21,209 nucleotides of DNA from Myxococcales bacterium (lineage in GTDB: Bacteria > Myxococcota > Myxococcia > Myxococcales > Anaeromyxobacteraceae). The translations under genes were made by a program, and so were the position numbers. Of the stretch, positions 1 to 7,766 are shown piece by piece (within the stretch, counting starts at the first letter, position 1; every line of letters begins with the position of its first letter). The stretch spans positions 1 through 21,209 of the forward strand of contig JAJZTO010000006.1 in assembly GCA_021848865.1 (NCBI GenBank). The letters run 5' to 3'. A model generated the notes under the pieces. The model saw only the letters and a list, made by a program, of their open reading frames with translations. It searched no databases and was not told the DNA's origin.

Positions 1-8
1 TCCGATCT
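1..8. other. Illumina adapter remnant at contig start
   Basis: The first eight bases, TCCGATCT, are the 3' end of the Illumina adapter core GCTCTTCCGATCT. The matching start of the opposite orientation is found at the other end of the window. Translated into the binding-protein gene these bases give an Arg-Ser that breaks the usual family sequence after Lys-Arg. They are best treated as non-genomic. Confidence 0.85.
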
Positions 9-500
9 CCGCTTCCTCTTCAGCTTGGCGGCCTCCGGGACCAGCATTGCCACTTGCATGTAGGTTGAGGGGCGGAGCCGGTACGTGTACCGGTTGCCGT
101 TCTGCCATACGATCTTGTCGGTGAGCGGCTCGGCGGCGAGGAAGAAGACCTTGTGCTGCTTGGCAAAGTCGGCCACCGCCAGCCCGATGTGCGAGAGGAA
201 GGTGCCCGTCAACACGTCCACGCGTTCGCGTGACACCAGCTCCTCGGCCACCCGCACGGCGTCGCCCGGGTTGCCGTTATCGTCGCGCGACACCACCTCG
301 AGCTGGCGCCCCAGGACGCCGCCGGCCGCGTTCACCTCCTCGACCGCCAGCTCCCAGCCCTTGCGGTAGGGCTCGAGGAAGGCGGGCTGCGCCTTGTAGC
401 TGCTGAGATCGCCCACGCGGATGGGCTGGGCGGCGGCCTGAGCCCACGCGGCGGCGGCGGCGGCGGCGGCGAGCAACTTGGTCACGGCGTTCCTGGTCAT
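9..500 (-). CDS. Branched-chain-amino-acid-type ABC transporter substrate-binding protein (LivK family), 3' truncated by contig end
   Basis: Periplasmic ligand-binding protein of the Leu/Ile/Val (Peripla_BP_6) type; only the first 164 residues are present, where the family usually has about 380-420. Residues 1-23 (MTRNAVTKLLAAAA onward) form an Ala-rich signal peptide. The mature part has the family hallmarks: IRVGDLSSY, then GWELAVEEVNAAGGVLGR (residues about 47-64), a VVSRDDNGNPGDAV segment and LTGTFLSHIGLAVADFAKQ. The ATG is preceded by GGGAGGA with a 6-nt spacer. It follows the molybdenum hydroxylase gene by 40 bp on the same strand, so it is the last visible gene of the leftward operon. 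It is the likely ligand-binding partner of the permease and ATPases encoded rightward at 9864-13260. The ligand is inferred from context (nicotinate or a related acid); the sequence does not show it. Confidence 0.9.
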
Positions 501-540
501 CGGCGATCCTCCCGGTGTCCCGTTTGGTGGTTCTGCTCCT

Positions 541-3315
541 TCACGTCGGAGACTGCTCCAGGGCTGCGAGTGCGGCGCGCACGCGGTCGGGTGTGGCTGG
601 CAGCCGGCGCACCCGGACGCCCACGGCGTCGTGGATGGCGTTGAGGATGGCGGGAGCGGTCGCCACCAGCGCCGGCTCGCCAACGCCCTTGGCCCCGTAG
701 GGCCCGAGGGGCTCGCCGTCCTCCACCAGGTGGCAGGTGATGGTCGGGACGTCGCCGGCGGTGGGGACGAGGTAATCGTGCAGGTTGTCGGTCCTGCCGC
801 TCCGGTACTCCTCCATCAGCGCCAGCCCGAGGCCCTGGGCGATGCCACCGTGGATCTGCCCCTCTACCTGCGTCGGGTTCACGGCGCGCCCCACGTCGTG
901 CGCCGCGTGGACGTGGAGCACCCGGACCGTCCCCAATTCGCGGTCCACCTCCACCTCCGCCACCTGGGCCGCGAAGGCGTAGGTGGCGTAGGGTACGCCC
1001 TGGCCGTCGGCGTCGAGCGGCACGGTGGGCGGGTTGAAGCGCCCCTCGCCCGCGGCCACGTCGCCGCGCCCGTCGGCCGGCAGCGACGCCAGCGCCACGC
1101 GTCGCTCCTCGCCGCCGTCCGAGCCCACCAGCATCCCGCCCTCCAGCCGCAGGCGGGAGCGCGCCGGAAGGCCGAGAAGCGCCAGCAACTTCCGGCGGAG
1201 ATCCTCCCCGGCGAGGCGGGCGGCGTTCCCGGAGACGAAGGTCTGCCGCGAGGCCGAGCTCTTCCCGGCGTCGAGGGTGAGGTCGGTGTCGCCCATTACC
1301 TGATCTACCAGCGCCACCGGCAGCCCCACCGCGTCGGCGAAGATCTGCGGCAGGATGGTGGCCGTCCCTTGGCCGATCTCCTGGGCTCCGTTGTAGAGGA
1401 AGAGCCGCCCGTCGCAGCGCAGCGACCCGCGCATCGCCGATGGGTTGGCGATGACGGTGTTGCCGATGCCGTACCACATGGCGGCGACCCCAGCCCCGCG
1501 GCGCAGCGGGGTGCCGGCGCGGGCGCGGTTCTCCTCGGTGGCCCGCCGGCGCGCCTCGCGCCAAGCGGGGCGCAGCGCCTCCAGGCACTGCACCAGCCCT
1601 ACCGAGGCGGTGAGCACCTGACCGGTGGCGGTGGGCTGGCCGGCGCGCAGCGCGTTGCGCAGCCGGAACTCCAGCTTGTCCATCCCCACCCGCCCGGCCA
1701 GTTCGTCGAGCAGCGCCTCGGTGGCGACGCAGGCCTGTGGAACGCCGAAGCCGCGAAATGCGCCGGCCACGGCGTCGTTGGTGTAGACGGCGCGGGTCAG
1801 GGCGCGGACGTGGGGCAGCGCGTAGGGGCCGCTGGCGTGGACCGGCACCCGATTGGCCACGGTCGAGCCCCAGGAGGCGTATGCCCCGGTGTTGAAGTCG
1901 CCGGCGAAGTCGAGCGCCACCAGGTTCCCGTCGGCGTCGCAGCCGCACCGCGCGCGGATGCGCGATGGGTGGCGCTTGGTGGTCGACGCCATCGACTCGG
2001 CCCGGGTGTAGACCATGCGCACCGGGCGGCGCAGCTTCCAGGCGGCGACCGCCAACAGCGGCTGCACCGAGACGTCGAGCTTGCCGCCGAAGCCGCCGCC
2101 GATGGCGGAGGGCACCACCCGCACCCGGTCGCGGGGCAGCGCCAGGACGCGGGCCACCTCGTCCCGGTCCATGTACGGCGTCTGGGTGCAGACGAAGAGC
2201 CGCAGGCGATCGACGCCGCCCTCGCTCACCACCTCGGCGTAGCCGGCCTCCGGCTCGATGTAGGCGTGTTCCACATGCGAGGTACGGAACTCCCCCTCGG
2301 CGACGTGGGCCGCCGCCGCCAGCGCGGCGCCGGCGTCCCCCTTCACCAGCCGCCCGCGGCACAGGACGTTCTCGGGGGCGAAGGCGTGCAGCAGGTCGCC
2401 GGTGGCGGTGAGCGCCTGCTCCGGCGTCTCCATGGGCGCATCCGGGGACCAGGCGATGGGAAGGTCCGCATCCTCGATGTCGGCCACCGCCTCGCGCTCG
2501 CCGGCCAGCAGCAGCACCGCCTCGCCCCGCATCCGGACGTGGCCGTCGGCCAGCACCGGCTGGTCTTTGGGCGTGTCGAACACCGAGAAGCTGTTCACCG
2601 GCACGTCGCGGGCGGAGAAGACCGCGGCGATCCCGGGGTGAGCCGCGAGGAAAGGGGCCAGGTCGCCGACCGCAAAGCGCGCGCGGGGATGGGGCGAGCG
2701 GACGGCGCGAAGCCAAAGGGCGCCGGCCGGGGCCTCGTCGGCGCCGAAACGTTCCGCGCCGGTGACCTTGGCCGGTCCGTCCCGGCGCACCAGCCGGGCG
2801 CCGACCGCCGCTCCGGCCTCGGGTTCTGGCGACGCGCGCGACTCGCCGCGCCCCACCGCCAGCACCGCCTCCACGATCTTCCGGTAGCCGGTGCAGCGGC
2901 AGAGGACGCCGGAGAGCCCCTCCACCACCTCGGCCTCGGTCGGGTGGGGATTGGCGGCCAGCAGCGCGGTGCCCGCCATCAGCATCCCGGGGGTGCAGGC
3001 GCCGCATTGGGCGGCGCCGTGCTCCAGAAACGCCGCCTGGATGCGGGCCAGCTCCCCGCTCTCGGCGAGGCCCTCGACCGTGACCACCTGGCGCCCCTGG
3101 CACTGGCCCAGCGGCGTGATGCAGGAGCAGACCGGCTTGCCGTCGAGCAGCACGGTGCAGGAGCCGCAGTCGCCGGCCGCGCAGCCAACCTTGGTACCGG
3201 TCAGGCCAAGCCGGTCGCGCAGCACGTCCACCAGCCGCTCGGCCAGGTGGGCGCGCACCGCCTGCTTGCGTCCGTTCACGGTGAAGGTGACGATCGGGGC
3301 GGCCGGTTCCTTCAC
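541..3315 (-). CDS. Fused iron-sulfur/molybdopterin hydroxylase (xanthine dehydrogenase family), probable nicotinate 6-hydroxylase
   Basis: Molybdenum hydroxylase of 924 aa in which the small 2Fe-2S subunit and the large molybdopterin subunit form one chain. The plant-type 2Fe-2S domain has Cys45, Cys50, Cys53 and Cys65; the all-alpha 2Fe-2S domain has Cys104, Cys107, Cys139 and Cys141 (CGAC and CRC motifs). The large-subunit part starts near residue 172 and shows IGGGFGGK, GAFRGFGVPQ, AQEIGQGT and, near the C-terminus, KGVGEPAL, whose Glu (about residue 880) is the expected catalytic base. The GTG start at 3315 overlaps the stop of the FAD subunit (GTGA), so FAD, Fe-S and Mo parts make one enzyme passing electrons Mo to Fe-S to FAD. 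Context with enamidase and a hydroxynicotinate-reductase-like protein suggests water-derived hydroxylation of nicotinate at C6. No XdhC-type cofactor-insertion gene is present. Family certain; substrate inferred. Confidence 0.9.
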   Translation of the reverse strand: MKEPAAPIVTFTVNGRKQAVRAHLAERLVDVLRDRLGLTGTKVGCAAGDCGSCTVLLDGKPVCSCITPLGQCQGRQVVTVEGLAESGELARIQAAFLEHGAAQCGACTPGMLMAGTALLAANPHPTEAEVVEGLSGVLCRCTGYRKIVEAVLAVGRGESRASPEPEAGAAVGARLVRRDGPAKVTGAERFGADEAPAGALWLRAVRSPHPRARFAVGDLAPFLAAHPGIAAVFSARDVPVNSFSVFDTPKDQPVLADGHVRMRGEAVLLLAGEREAVADIEDADLPIAWSPDAPMETPEQALTATGDLLHAFAPENVLCRGRLVKGDAGAALAAAAHVAEGEFRTSHVEHAYIEPEAGYAEVVSEGGVDRLRLFVCTQTPYMDRDEVARVLALPRDRVRVVPSAIGGGFGGKLDVSVQPLLAVAAWKLRRPVRMVYTRAESMASTTKRHPSRIRARCGCDADGNLVALDFAGDFNTGAYASWGSTVANRVPVHASGPYALPHVRALTRAVYTNDAVAGAFRGFGVPQACVATEALLDELAGRVGMDKLEFRLRNALRAGQPTATGQVLTASVGLVQCLEALRPAWREARRRATEENRARAGTPLRRGAGVAAMWYGIGNTVIANPSAMRGSLRCDGRLFLYNGAQEIGQGTATILPQIFADAVGLPVALVDQVMGDTDLTLDAGKSSASRQTFVSGNAARLAGEDLRRKLLALLGLPARSRLRLEGGMLVGSDGGEERRVALASLPADGRGDVAAGEGRFNPPTVPLDADGQGVPYATYAFAAQVAEVEVDRELGTVRVLHVHAAHDVGRAVNPTQVEGQIHGGIAQGLGLALMEEYRSGRTDNLHDYLVPTAGDVPTITCHLVEDGEPLGPYGAKGVGEPALVATAPAILNAIHDAVGVRVRRLPATPDRVRAALAALEQSPT

Positions 3316-4190
3316 GACAGCACCTCCGTGAGGCACCGCCGGACCAGGACCAGAGCCGCCTCGCGGCGGTACGCCGCGGTGCCGCGCAGGTCGTCGATGG
3401 GGGTGAGGGCTGCGAGGTCCTCGGGCGCCGCCAGCGCGGCCAGGTCGGGGCCGGCGCGCCGCCCAACCAGCTTCCGCTCCAGCGCCGGAAGGCGCAGGGC
3501 CACGGGCGAGCAAGCGCCCACCGCCACCGCGGCGCGCCGGACGGCGCCGTCGCCGCCGGTCTCGACCGCGGCCGCCACCATGACGATGGAGATGACCAGC
3601 GAGCTGCGGTGGCCGAGCTTGAGGAAGGCGGAGCGCGTCCGGGCCGGCAAGGCCGGGAAGCGCAGCGCGGTGACCAACTCGTCGGCCTGGCGCGCCGTCC
3701 GGCGATTTCCCAGCAGGAAGCCGGCGAGGGGCAGGACGCGCTCGCCGCGGGCCGAGCGCAGCACCACCTCGGCGTCCAGCACCAGCATGGGCGGCACGCC
3801 GTCGGCGGCCGGCGAGGCGTTGCAGACGTTCCCGGCGACCGTCCCGGCGTTCTGGATCTGGACGGCCCCGACTTGCCGCGCCGCGGCCTGCAGAGCCCGG
3901 AAGGCGGGGGGCAGCGGCGCACGTGCCAGCTCGGTCCAGGTGGTGGTGGCGCCCACCGTCACCGCGTCGCCGTCCACCCGGATCCCGCGCAACTCCTCGA
4001 TGGCGGTGACGTCGAGGAACTCGAGCCGCACGGGCCGGCCGGCGGCTGCGGGGTAGAGGTCGGTCCCGCCGGCCAGCACCGTCCGCGGCCCGGCAGCGAG
4101 CAACTCCAGCGCCTGCTCCAGCCGCGCCGGCCGGTGGTAGGCGGCGGCACGGGTCGGAAGGGGAACGGGCGCGGTCGAGCTCTCGGTCAT
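3312..4190 (-). CDS. FAD-binding subunit of molybdenum hydroxylase (CoxM/XdhB type)
   Basis: The 292-aa protein has the length and layout of the medium subunit of CO dehydrogenase/xanthine dehydrogenase-type enzymes. Two FAD-binding loops are visible: VLAGGTDLYP at residues 38-47 and AGTVAGNVCNASPAADG at about 115-131. The C-terminal CO_deh_flav_C domain follows. It would accept electrons from the 2Fe-2S clusters of the adjoining fused subunit and hand them to an external acceptor. The gene lies 18 bp downstream of the enamidase gene, with GGAGGGA upstream of its ATG, and its TGA overlaps the GTG of the Fe-S/Mo gene, implying coupled translation. The substrate is inferred only from neighbouring genes. 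Confidence 0.9.
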   Translation of the reverse strand: MTESSTAPVPLPTRAAAYHRPARLEQALELLAAGPRTVLAGGTDLYPAAAGRPVRLEFLDVTAIEELRGIRVDGDAVTVGATTTWTELARAPLPPAFRALQAAARQVGAVQIQNAGTVAGNVCNASPAADGVPPMLVLDAEVVLRSARGERVLPLAGFLLGNRRTARQADELVTALRFPALPARTRSAFLKLGHRSSLVISIVMVAAAVETGGDGAVRRAAVAVGACSPVALRLPALERKLVGRRAGPDLAALAAPEDLAALTPIDDLRGTAAYRREAALVLVRRCLTEVLS

Positions 4191-4208
4191 GGGGCTCGCG
4201 TCCCTCCG

Positions 4209-5408
4209 TCAATGGGTGGCGGGCGCCACCACCGGCACCTGGGTGGCGGGCGGGGTGTTGCGGCTGCGCTCGCAGCGGATGAGGCCGTCGGTCATCACCA
4301 TGCCCACGCCGGGAATGTCGCCCAGCCGGACACTCTCCAGCAGGTCGCGGCCGGCGGTGTGCTGGGCTCGGTCCATGAAGACGAAGTCGGCGCTGCGCCC
4401 GGGCTCGACGATCCCGCCGGGCAGGCCGCGCTGGCGGGCGGTGTTGCCAGTGGCGAAGCAGAAGGCGATCTCCGCCGGCACGTCCCCCAGCGACGAGAGC
4501 AGCGCCACCAGCCGAAGGATGCCGAGCGGCTGGACGCCGGAGCCGGCCGGGCTGTCGGTCCCCAGGACCACCCGGTGGGCGCAGCGCAGCTCCATCGCGG
4601 CCCGGGCCGCCACCAGCGCCACCCGCTCGTTGCCGTTGTGCACGATCTCGATAGCGCGGGCGGAGCGCTCGCACAGCTCCCGGACGTGGCGCTCGGGCAG
4701 GGCGGTGTGGCCGCCGTTGATGTGACCGATGACGTCGGCGTCGGTCTCGAGCACCACGTCCTTGCCGATGAGGCCCGACCCGGGGATGGAGGGGCCGCCG
4801 GTGTGGATGGTGCTCTGGATACCGTGCTTGCGAGCCCAGGCCACCATCTGCCGCGCCTCGAGCCCACCCTTCACCGAGCCGAGCCCCACCTCGCCCAGCA
4901 GCCGAACGCCGGCGCGGGCCAACTCGGCGAAATCCTCCTCCACCATGCCCTGCTCGATGATGGGCGCGCCGGCCATCACCTTCACGCCCCCGGGCTGGAA
5001 GTTCTGGAAGGCGCGCTGTGCGGTGATGGCCAGCGCCTTCAGGCCGACGATGTCCTTGGGCCGGCCCGGGAGGTGGACCTCGCCCGCCGAGACCAGGGTG
5101 GTGACGCCGCCGTGGAGCGTCGAGTCGATCCAGCCGAGCTGGCTCTGGCGCGGCGTCCAGTCCCCGAAGACCGGATGGGCGTGGCTGTCGATGAGGCCCG
5201 GCGCCAGACAGGTGCCGCGGGCGTCCACCACCAGCCGTGCCGCGCCGGTGTCGAGGTCCTTCTCCCATCCCACCGCCCGGATGATCCCGTCCTCGACCAC
5301 CACGGTGTCGGCGTCGAGGACGGGACGCGCCAGGTCGCCCGAGAGCAGGAGCCCAACGTTGCGGATGACGACCTTGCCCGACTTCCCCGCCGTTGCCGCC
5401 TCGGCCAT
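4209..5408 (-). CDS. ena: Enamidase (tetrahydro-6-oxonicotinate hydrolase), amidohydrolase superfamily
   Basis: A 399-aa amidohydrolase that closely recalls Eubacterium barkeri enamidase, which hydrolyses 1,4,5,6-tetrahydro-6-oxonicotinate to 2-formylglutarate and ammonia. Shared stretches, recalled rather than aligned, include SGDLARPVLDADTVVVEDG, LHGGVTTLVSAG, PGRPKD, KALAIT, HTGGPSIPGS, GHINGG and a C-terminal SRNTPPA. Predicted metal ligands of the binuclear centre are all present: His76 and His78 (SHAHP), Glu173 (GEVGLG), His202, His229 and Asp285 (GTDSPAG). The length is near that of the E. barkeri enzyme. The ATG is preceded by GGAGGAGG; the gene starts 24 bp after the TetR stop and precedes the FAD-subunit gene by 18 bp. 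This is the strongest single pointer to nicotinate as the pathway substrate. A related cyclic enamide is a possible alternative. Confidence 0.85.
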   Translation of the reverse strand: MAEAATAGKSGKVVIRNVGLLLSGDLARPVLDADTVVVEDGIIRAVGWEKDLDTGAARLVVDARGTCLAPGLIDSHAHPVFGDWTPRQSQLGWIDSTLHGGVTTLVSAGEVHLPGRPKDIVGLKALAITAQRAFQNFQPGGVKVMAGAPIIEQGMVEEDFAELARAGVRLLGEVGLGSVKGGLEARQMVAWARKHGIQSTIHTGGPSIPGSGLIGKDVVLETDADVIGHINGGHTALPERHVRELCERSARAIEIVHNGNERVALVAARAAMELRCAHRVVLGTDSPAGSGVQPLGILRLVALLSSLGDVPAEIAFCFATGNTARQRGLPGGIVEPGRSADFVFMDRAQHTAGRDLLESVRLGDIPGVGMVMTDGLIRCERSRNTPPATQVPVVAPATH

Positions 5409-5432
5409 GCGATCCTCCTCCCGGTCCCGCGC

Positions 5433-6161
5433 CTATGCCGGCGCCGCCGCCAGCCCCCGGCCGGCGCGTACCGCGCGGGGGTGGCCCAGGTAGTCGAGCA
5501 CCACCCGCGTGCCGTGCTCCAGCCAGCGCGTGGGGCGCGGCTCCTCCATCAGGTCCACGCCCAGCCAGGCCGAGAGCGTGTAGCGGTTGGTCATGTAGAA
5601 GAAGCCCAGCGCCATGACGGTGAGCAGCACCTCGACCGGCTCCACGTCGCGGCGGAAGAGGCCCCGGGCCTGCCCGGCCCGGAGCAGGGCGGCGATCTTG
5701 TCGATGAGCGGCAGCGAGAGCCTGCGGATGCGGGCGGAGGTGCGGATGTGCCGCCCGCGGTGCAGGTTCTCGGTCATCACCAGCCGCACCAGCTCCGGGT
5801 GCTCCAGGTAGTGGTGCCAGGAGTGGGCCACCAGCCGCCGCATCCCTTCCACCGGATCCTCGGCGTCCACCTGGAAGTCCTGCTGCGCCTGGATCATCCG
5901 GTCGTAGGCCTGCTCCAACACGGTCCGGAAGAGGCGGTCCTTGTTGCCGAAGTAGTAGTAGAGCATCCGGTCGACGGTGTGGGCCTGCCGGCTGATGCGG
6001 TCGACGCGGCCGCCCGAGAAGCCATGCTCGGAGAACTCGCGCATGGCGGCAGCCAGGATCCGCCCCTGCATCGCCTCGGGGCTGCGGCGGTTCCGGCGGC
6101 TGCGCGTCGGGGCTCCGCGCTCGGCTGCGGACTTGCGGCGGCGTGGCGGCTGAGCGGGCAT
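5433..6161 (-). CDS. TetR/AcrR-family transcriptional regulator, likely repressor of the divergent catabolic operons
   Basis: A 242-aa TetR-family protein. A basic 30-residue leader precedes the N-terminal DNA-binding domain: ILAAAMREFSEHGFSGGRVD, with the helix-turn-helix at about residues 50-71 ending in the typical MLYYYFGNKDRLF. The C-terminal ligand domain is helical, with a DLMEEPRPTRW segment as seen in TetR_C members. The ATG at 6161 is preferred to an upstream in-frame ATG at 6269, because that one lies beyond the divergent promoter and the extra residues do not resemble the family. It is the first gene of the leftward operon, and a perfect 18-bp palindrome lies 54 bp upstream of its start. 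I infer that it represses both directions until a pathway ligand binds; this is not shown directly. Its own Shine-Dalgarno sequence is weak. Confidence 0.9.
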   Translation of the reverse strand: MPAQPPRRRKSAAERGAPTRSRRNRRSPEAMQGRILAAAMREFSEHGFSGGRVDRISRQAHTVDRMLYYYFGNKDRLFRTVLEQAYDRMIQAQQDFQVDAEDPVEGMRRLVAHSWHHYLEHPELVRLVMTENLHRGRHIRTSARIRRLSLPLIDKIAALLRAGQARGLFRRDVEPVEVLLTVMALGFFYMTNRYTLSAWLGVDLMEEPRPTRWLEHGTRVVLDYLGHPRAVRAGRGLAAAPA

Positions 6162-6186
6162 GCGAGACTCGATGGAATCACGACGT

Positions 6187-6215
6187 TTGACTTTTGTAAA
6201 GCGCCTACCTAATCT
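6187..6215 (+). promoter_or_regulatory. Sigma-70-type promoter of the rightward catabolic operon
   Basis: TTGACT at 6187-6192 and TAATCT at 6210-6215 are separated by exactly 17 bp and stand out as AT-rich in a roughly 70% GC setting. The predicted start of transcription is near 6222, leaving an untranslated leader of about 50 nt before the GTG at 6273. No equally good promoter was found for the leftward operon. Confidence 0.7.
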
Positions 6216-6233
6216 ATGGAGTGAACACTCCAT
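6216..6233. promoter_or_regulatory. Palindromic operator, probable TetR binding site
   Basis: ATGGAGTGAACACTCCAT consists of two perfect 8-bp arms (ATGGAGTG and CACTCCAT) around a 2-bp AA centre. It begins directly after the -10 box and covers the predicted transcription start, where a bound dimer would block initiation. It lies between the divergent tetR and hydroxynicotinate-reductase genes, the usual place for a local TetR operator. Confidence 0.7.
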
Positions 6234-6272
6234 TCGCAGCGCCGCCGGAAGCCGACGAACGGAGAGCACCCC

Positions 6273-7766
6273 GTGGAAGACCGCAGCCCGACGCCCCCCG
6301 CTCCCGCCTCCGGCCCGCCGGCGGCCGAGGAGCGCGTCGTCTGCCAGGCCTGCCCCGTCCTGTGCCGGATCGCGCCGGGGCGCACCGGGGCCTGCGATCG
6401 CTGGGGAAACTTCGGCGGCGTGCTGACCCGCGTCGACCCTCTGGTGCTAGTCCGAAAGGTGGCCCGGGCCGGCGGCGAGTTGGTCCCCTTCTCGGAGGGG
6501 CGAGAGCGCCCGGCGGCCGAGTCGGCGCTCTTCGTGACCGGCGTGGGCGCCGGCACCAGCTACCCCGATTTCAAGCCGGCCCCCTTCATCGTCTCGTCGC
6601 GGCACGAGGGCGTCGACATGGTGACCGTGGTCACCGAGGGGATCTTCAGCTATTGCAGCCTCAAGGTGAAGATCGACACCGACCGCTTCCTGGGGCCGGA
6701 GCGGGCAGCGGTACGCTACAGGGGCGAGGCGGTCGGGCACGTCACCACCGCCGAATACGGCTCGCAGATGCTCTCGCTGGGCGGCGTCCACCACATCACC
6801 GGCGGCAGCCGCCAGCAGGGGCGCAACACGGTGGACCTCATGGTGGAACTGGGCAACAAGCGCGCCGCCGAGCTATCCATCGAGGGCGGCGCCAAGGTGG
6901 TGGTCGAGGCGGGCCGCCCGCCGGTGGTGAACGGCGCCGAGGAGCGGCGCATGCGGGTGGGCTGCGGGTCGGCCACGATCGGCATGTTCGCCAAGCAGTG
7001 GCTGGGGCACGTCGACGAGGTGGTGGTGGTCGACGAGCACATCACCGGCGTGCTCACCGAGCACCAGGCGGGGCGCTACCTCGACATGGCCGCGTCCGGA
7101 GTGCAGGTGGCCGGCCACAAGTCCACGCCCGGACGCTACTTCCACGTCGCCAGCCCCGGCACCGGCTGGGGCGGCACCGACCTCGTCGACCCACTCAAGG
7201 TGGTGAAGGGCTTCGACCCGAAGGTTGCCCGGCCCGGCCTGCGCCTTCTCATGGTCTCCACCACCGGCGAGGACGCCGCCTGGTTCGTGCTCGACGACCG
7301 GCTGGAGCCGCGCCCGGCGGAGATGCCGGAGCCGGTGCGGCGCGTCGTGGAGCGCATCGGCGAGAACTGCGAGCCGTCGCTCTGCACCGTTCTCTACCTG
7401 GCGGGCGCCGGCGGCAGCCTGCGCGCCGGCGTCACCGAGAATCCGGTACGGCTCACCCGCTCGATCCAGGAATTGTTGGTCAACGTGACGTGCGGGGGAG
7501 CGCCGACCTACCGCTGGCCGGGCGGCGGCATCACCGTGATGGTGGACGTGACCCGCATGCCCGACGGCGCCTTCGGCGCGGTGCCGACGCCGGCCGTGGT
7601 CTCGCCCATCGAGTTCACCATGCGGCTCGGGGACTACGCCGCGCTCGGCGGATACATGGACCGGGTGCGCACTGTCCGCGACGTCATCGACCGGGAGCGC
7701 CACCGGCTCCTCGACTGGGACGGGCTCGACCCCTGGCCGCTGCGCCTGCCGGAGCGCCCGCGGTGA
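6273..7766 (+). CDS. hnr: 6-Hydroxynicotinate reductase-like iron-sulfur protein
   Basis: A 497-aa protein that I match from memory to the family annotated as 6-hydroxynicotinate reductase, which reduces 6-hydroxynicotinate to 1,4,5,6-tetrahydro-6-oxonicotinate with ferredoxin as donor in E. barkeri. The N-terminus carries a cluster-type motif Cys24-x2-Cys27-x3-Cys31-x9-Cys41 (CQACPVLC, then GACDRW). Further cysteines that could bind a second cluster or act in catalysis are Cys128 (FSYCSLK), Cys231 (VGCGSA), Cys366, Cys371 and Cys407. Other marks are GGVHHITGGSRQQGRNTVDL and PTYRWPGGGI. The GTG start is placed by GGAGAG 6 nt upstream and by the promoter position. Its stop overlaps the next start (GTGA). 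No ferredoxin gene is visible, so the electron donor must come from elsewhere. The call rests on family resemblance plus the neighbouring enamidase. Confidence 0.75.
   Translation: MEDRSPTPPAPASGPPAAEERVVCQACPVLCRIAPGRTGACDRWGNFGGVLTRVDPLVLVRKVARAGGELVPFSEGRERPAAESALFVTGVGAGTSYPDFKPAPFIVSSRHEGVDMVTVVTEGIFSYCSLKVKIDTDRFLGPERAAVRYRGEAVGHVTTAEYGSQMLSLGGVHHITGGSRQQGRNTVDLMVELGNKRAAELSIEGGAKVVVEAGRPPVVNGAEERRMRVGCGSATIGMFAKQWLGHVDEVVVVDEHITGVLTEHQAGRYLDMAASGVQVAGHKSTPGRYFHVASPGTGWGGTDLVDPLKVVKGFDPKVARPGLRLLMVSTTGEDAAWFVLDDRLEPRPAEMPEPVRRVVERIGENCEPSLCTVLYLAGAGGSLRAGVTENPVRLTRSIQELLVNVTCGGAPTYRWPGGGITVMVDVTRMPDGAFGAVPTPAVVSPIEFTMRLGDYAALGGYMDRVRTVRDVIDRERHRLLDWDGLDPWPLRLPERPR

Noticed and set aside
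478..4056. Very long open frame of 1192 codons on the plus strand
   Set aside because: It runs antisense to the molybdenum hydroxylase genes and is the result of high GC content. The minus strand has complete cofactor motifs; the plus-strand product has low complexity and no family resemblance.
3316..5268. Upstream open extension of the molybdenum hydroxylase frame
   Set aside because: It overlaps the FAD subunit and enamidase in another frame. The hydroxylase begins at GTG 3315, where the 2Fe-2S domain starts and overlaps the upstream stop.
3609..6212. Plus-strand open frame of 867 codons opposite the FAD subunit, enamidase and TetR genes
   Set aside because: It is antisense to three genes with clear motifs and shows only Gly/Ala/Arg/His-rich low-complexity sequence.
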